Assembly: GCF_026802175.1 (NCBI RefSeq) | Contig: NZ_CP113797.1 | Coordinates: 1,031,026 to 1,095,025, forward strand | Length of the DNA stretch: 64,000 nucleotides | Origin: Thermocoleostomius sinensis A174 | Lineage (GTDB): Bacteria; Cyanobacteriota; Cyanobacteriia; Elainellales; Elainellaceae | Reading direction: 5' to 3' | In this document: one piece after another, positions 59,538 to 64,000 of the stretch | How the letters are laid out: each line of letters opens with the position of its first letter | Numbering within the stretch: the stretch's first letter is position 1 | Notes under the pieces: model-generated | What the model saw: only the letters and a program-made list of their open reading frames with translations | Database searches by the model: none | Told to the model about the DNA's origin: nothing | Position numbers and translations under genes: made by a program

Positions 59538-60005
59538 CTAGCCCTTATCCTTTGCTGCTTGCTTCTCATGCTTTTCCTGAAGCCACTGCCCGATCGCTCT
59601 CGGTAAGGGGGCGCGGCGACGGCTTTGGCGATCAATACAAACATGCACGGTTGTGGCTTGGGCGCTGGGTTTGTCTAATGTAGGCCGATTGGCCAGGGAG
59701 TCATCGATCGGAAATAGAGTATAAGACAACTGAAATTTAGTGTCTGTGACGACGGTAGGCGTCAGATGAATAGCATATTGTTCACCGCAAAACATCGGGC
59801 GCAAAAAATCCACGTTGGCGTGAACGATCGGAATGGCTACAGGGTTTCCACTGAAAAACTCCTGCAATTTAACTCCTGCGGCTACCAACCCTGCCTCATA
59901 GGCTTCGTGACACATTGATAAAACATTGGCAAAATAGACAACGCCTGCTGCATCCGTATCTTGAAACCGAACTGTGCGATGATAAACAAAAGGAAACTGG
60001 TACAT
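59538..60005 (-). CDS. Hotdog-fold thioesterase, probable 1,4-dihydroxy-2-naphthoyl-CoA hydrolase
   Basis: A 155-residue 4HBT-type thioesterase: FVYHRTVRFQDTDAAGVVYFANVLSMCHEAYEAGL carries Asp16 in QDTDAAG, the catalytic position in this family. IPIVHANVDFLRPMFCGEQYAIHL follows. In cyanobacteria the close homologue cleaves DHNA-CoA in phylloquinone synthesis. I am fairly confident of thioesterase, less of the substrate. It is divergent from ligA, 120 bp away. Confidence 0.75.
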   Translation of the reverse strand: MYQFPFVYHRTVRFQDTDAAGVVYFANVLSMCHEAYEAGLVAAGVKLQEFFSGNPVAIPIVHANVDFLRPMFCGEQYAIHLTPTVVTDTKFQLSYTLFPIDDSLANRPTLDKPSAQATTVHVCIDRQSRRRAPLPRAIGQWLQEKHEKQAAKDKG

Positions 60006-60062
60006 TTGATCTTAAAAAACTACTCGCTCATTGATTGTTGTTCTTGAGTCTTCATTCGTTAG

Positions 60063-62300
<2,238 letters not shown>

Positions 62301-62357
62301 CCTGGATGGTTGACAGCTAGAGTGGACTTAACTCTCCTACCTTGGTGACATCCGGTT

Positions 62358-64000
62358 ATGAATTGCGAACCCTTCGCTGTGTCCCGGACTCGACGATCAC
62401 CTGTCTCTCATCGATCGAGCGATCGATCCGTACAACCTCTGTGCCCTCCTGGCATTTTTGCACAAGGCACGGTCAAACAATCCCAAAATGGGAACATATC
62501 TACCAAAGCTGGGTTCAACTTCCAGCGACTCTTATCGCGACTGGTCAGCATTGGAATTTTGCCCATCATTCTCACGGCTGGTTCAGCGTTGGGAGCCGAA
62601 CGCATTACGTTGTCCTATGGCGCTGTTGAACGATCGATTGCTGTCAAATCCCTAGCTGCGTATGCTGAAGAGGGCACAGTATCTAGCGACCTCAAAGCCT
62701 ACACTCGTTTTTTCAATGATCAGCAGCTTGCTACTCTGCGGCAATTTCTCTCGACTCGTGCGGATCTTTCAGCAGTGGCGGTGGCGCAGTTTCTTTACAC
62801 TGACCAAGGCGAGATGCTGCTGGAACGCTTGGGCAATGTGGTACGCACCGAGTCTAATCTTTCTGGCTTCTATGCCATTCGATCGGCTTTGATCTTGGCG
62901 GCGGCCGACGAAACCGAAGGATTAACTGTGCTGAATGTGCTGAAGCAATTTCCGTTATCCCGGGTTCGGGTAGATTTGGTACAAACGCTACGAATTGTCG
63001 GAGATTTAGAAGAACTGATTCGCCAAACGCAAGATGCCGTGGCGTTAGTTAAAGAGCAGTCTGCCGCAGAGGCCTACCTCACGTCGTGGATTGATTTTTC
63101 GTCTTTGCCAGATTTGCGCCAACCTGGTTCGTTTCCTTGGCAGCGGCGAACCCTTGGGTTGTATGATCCACAGCGCAATCGATCGTTTCCCGTTGATATT
63201 TATTGGCCGCAACTGAACACAGCGTCCGAGCAAACGCCCGCGACAGCAGCCCCAGTCATTGTTATTTCCCACGGACTTGGCTCCGATCGAGGAACATATG
63301 CCTACTTAGCGCAGCATCTAGCTTCCTACGGCTTTGTGGTAGCAGTCCCTGAACACCCTGGCAGCAATGCCCAGCAGCTTCGAGCGCTGATTTCAGGACA
63401 AGCGAGCCAAGTGACGGAACCGAATGAATTTATCAATCGCCCCTTGGATATTCAATTCCTTTTAAATGAACTCGCTGAGTTGTCACAAACCGACCCAACC
63501 TTAGCAGGGCGGCTCAATTTGAACCAAGTGGGCATCATTGGACAATCCATGGGTGGATATACCGGCTTGGCCTTGGCCGGAGCACAAATTAACGTGGAGC
63601 AGTTAGAGGCAGATTGCACCACTGACACCTTAAATCTGTCGCTGTTACTTCAATGCCGTGCCCTCAATCTTCCTCAACCTTTGCCAGATCTGCGCGATCC
63701 TCGCATCAAAGCGGTTTTGGCCATCAACCCGATCGGCAGCAGTCTTTTAGGTGAAGCCGATTATGCCAACATTCAGGTTCCAGTCATGATAGTGAGTGGT
63801 ACGGCTGACACGATCGCCCCTGCCCTGCCCGAACAAATTCGTCCCTTTACTTGGCTGCAAACGCCCGAACGATATCTGTTGCTTCTACAGGGAGGAACCC
63901 ACTTCTCATCGATCGATGTTCCTGATCCAGAAGCCTCACTGTCTCAAGGAACACTCGTGCAGTTACCGTCTGAAGTGGTGGGGCCCAATCCGCAAATTGC
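62358..64000 (+). CDS. DUF1400 alpha/beta hydrolase (cut by window end)
   Basis: From ATG 62358 the frame stays open to the window end, about 547 residues visible. Around residues 60-80 a hydrophobic segment (LLSRLVSIGILPIILTAGSALGAERI) acts as a signal or anchor. Residues about 80-190 are the cyanobacterial DUF1400 domain (TLSYGAVERSIAVKSLAAYAEEG, AVAQFLYTDQGEMLLERLGNVV). The hydrolase part has VIVISHGLGSDRGTYAYLAQHLASYGF and the lipase elbow VGIIGQSMGGYTGLALAG. The C-terminal His lies in LLLQGGTHFSS. The first 55 residues are unusual, so a later start is possible. Confidence 0.88.
   Translation, partial: MNCEPFAVSRTRRSPVSHRSSDRSVQPLCPPGIFAQGTVKQSQNGNISTKAGFNFQRLLSRLVSIGILPIILTAGSALGAERITLSYGAVERSIAVKSLAAYAEEGTVSSDLKAYTRFFNDQQLATLRQFLSTRADLSAVAVAQFLYTDQGEMLLERLGNVVRTESNLSGFYAIRSALILAAADETEGLTVLNVLKQFPLSRVRVDLVQTLRIVGDLEELIRQTQDAVALVKEQSAAEAYLTSWIDFSSLPDLRQPGSFPWQRRTLGLYDPQRNRSFPVDIYWPQLNTASEQTPATAAPVIVISHGLGSDRGTYAYLAQHLASYGFVVAVPEHPGSNAQQLRALISGQASQVTEPNEFINRPLDIQFLLNELAELSQTDPTLAGRLNLNQVGIIGQSMGGYTGLALAGAQINVEQLEADCTTDTLNLSLLLQCRALNLPQPLPDLRDPRIKAVLAINPIGSSLLGEADYANIQVPVMIVSGTADTIAPALPEQIRPFTWLQTPERYLLLLQGGTHFSSIDVPDPEASLSQGTLVQLPSEVVGPNPQI

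Overview
The window reads as a chromosomal segment of a cyanobacterium, probably a filamentous non-model lineage. The signs are the many GCGATCGC (HIP1) octamers, a cyAbrB regulator, DUF3120 and DUF1400 proteins, a Rubisco activase carrying an RbcS-like tail, and a BchH/ChlH-type magnesium chelatase large subunit. Coding density is moderate. Most genes are housekeeping or central metabolism, with cell-surface polysaccharide genes scattered between them.

Layout. 1-5.1 kb: surface polysaccharide genes on the minus strand (GT4 cut by the window edge, GT4, GT2, O-antigen-ligase-like membrane protein) plus a PRC-barrel protein. 5.4-6.7 kb: two tandem DUF4126 membrane proteins. 7-14.9 kb: lysozyme-like protein, alanine dehydrogenase, sucC-sucD, uppP, a DUF3120 protein and an FHA-adenylate cyclase. 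15-21.1 kb: rplU-rpmA, a sulfotransferase, an Rrf2 regulator, cyAbrB, mgtE and a Dps ferritin. 21.3-27.2 kb: a minus-strand run of phosphoketolase, D-2-hydroxyacid dehydrogenase, enolase and phosphoglycerate mutase. 28-32.6 kb: a probable URC-type uracil catabolism locus (Urc4/Urg3-like, uracil phosphoribosyltransferase, Urc1/GTP-cyclohydrolase-II-like) with a sulfotransferase between two of its genes. 32.7-35.4 kb: dusA, two tRNAs and a CBS-domain transporter. 36-42.7 kb: glycosyltransferases, rsmG, a methyltransferase and a DUF4038 glycosidase-like protein. 42.7-51.4 kb: small exported proteins, a bchH-like gene, a sensor-like protein and rca split by an IS5-family element. 51.9-64 kb: tRNA-Ala, treZ-treY, argD, a hotdog thioesterase, ligA and a DUF1400 hydrolase cut by the window end.

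Two genes are visibly broken. rca is interrupted after codon 33 by a complete 913-bp IS with a TAA target duplication. A glycosyltransferase at 36.2 kb carries an exact 64-bp tandem duplication that shifts its frame. Both look recent, because removing the extra DNA restores perfect continuity.

Metabolically the window joins carbon overflow and fermentation functions (phosphoketolase, D-lactate-type dehydrogenase, lower glycolysis, succinyl-CoA ligase, alanine dehydrogenase) with stress functions (Dps, trehalose synthesis from glycogen) and nucleobase salvage or catabolism. I saw no CRISPR array, prophage, toxin-antitoxin pair or obvious defence island.
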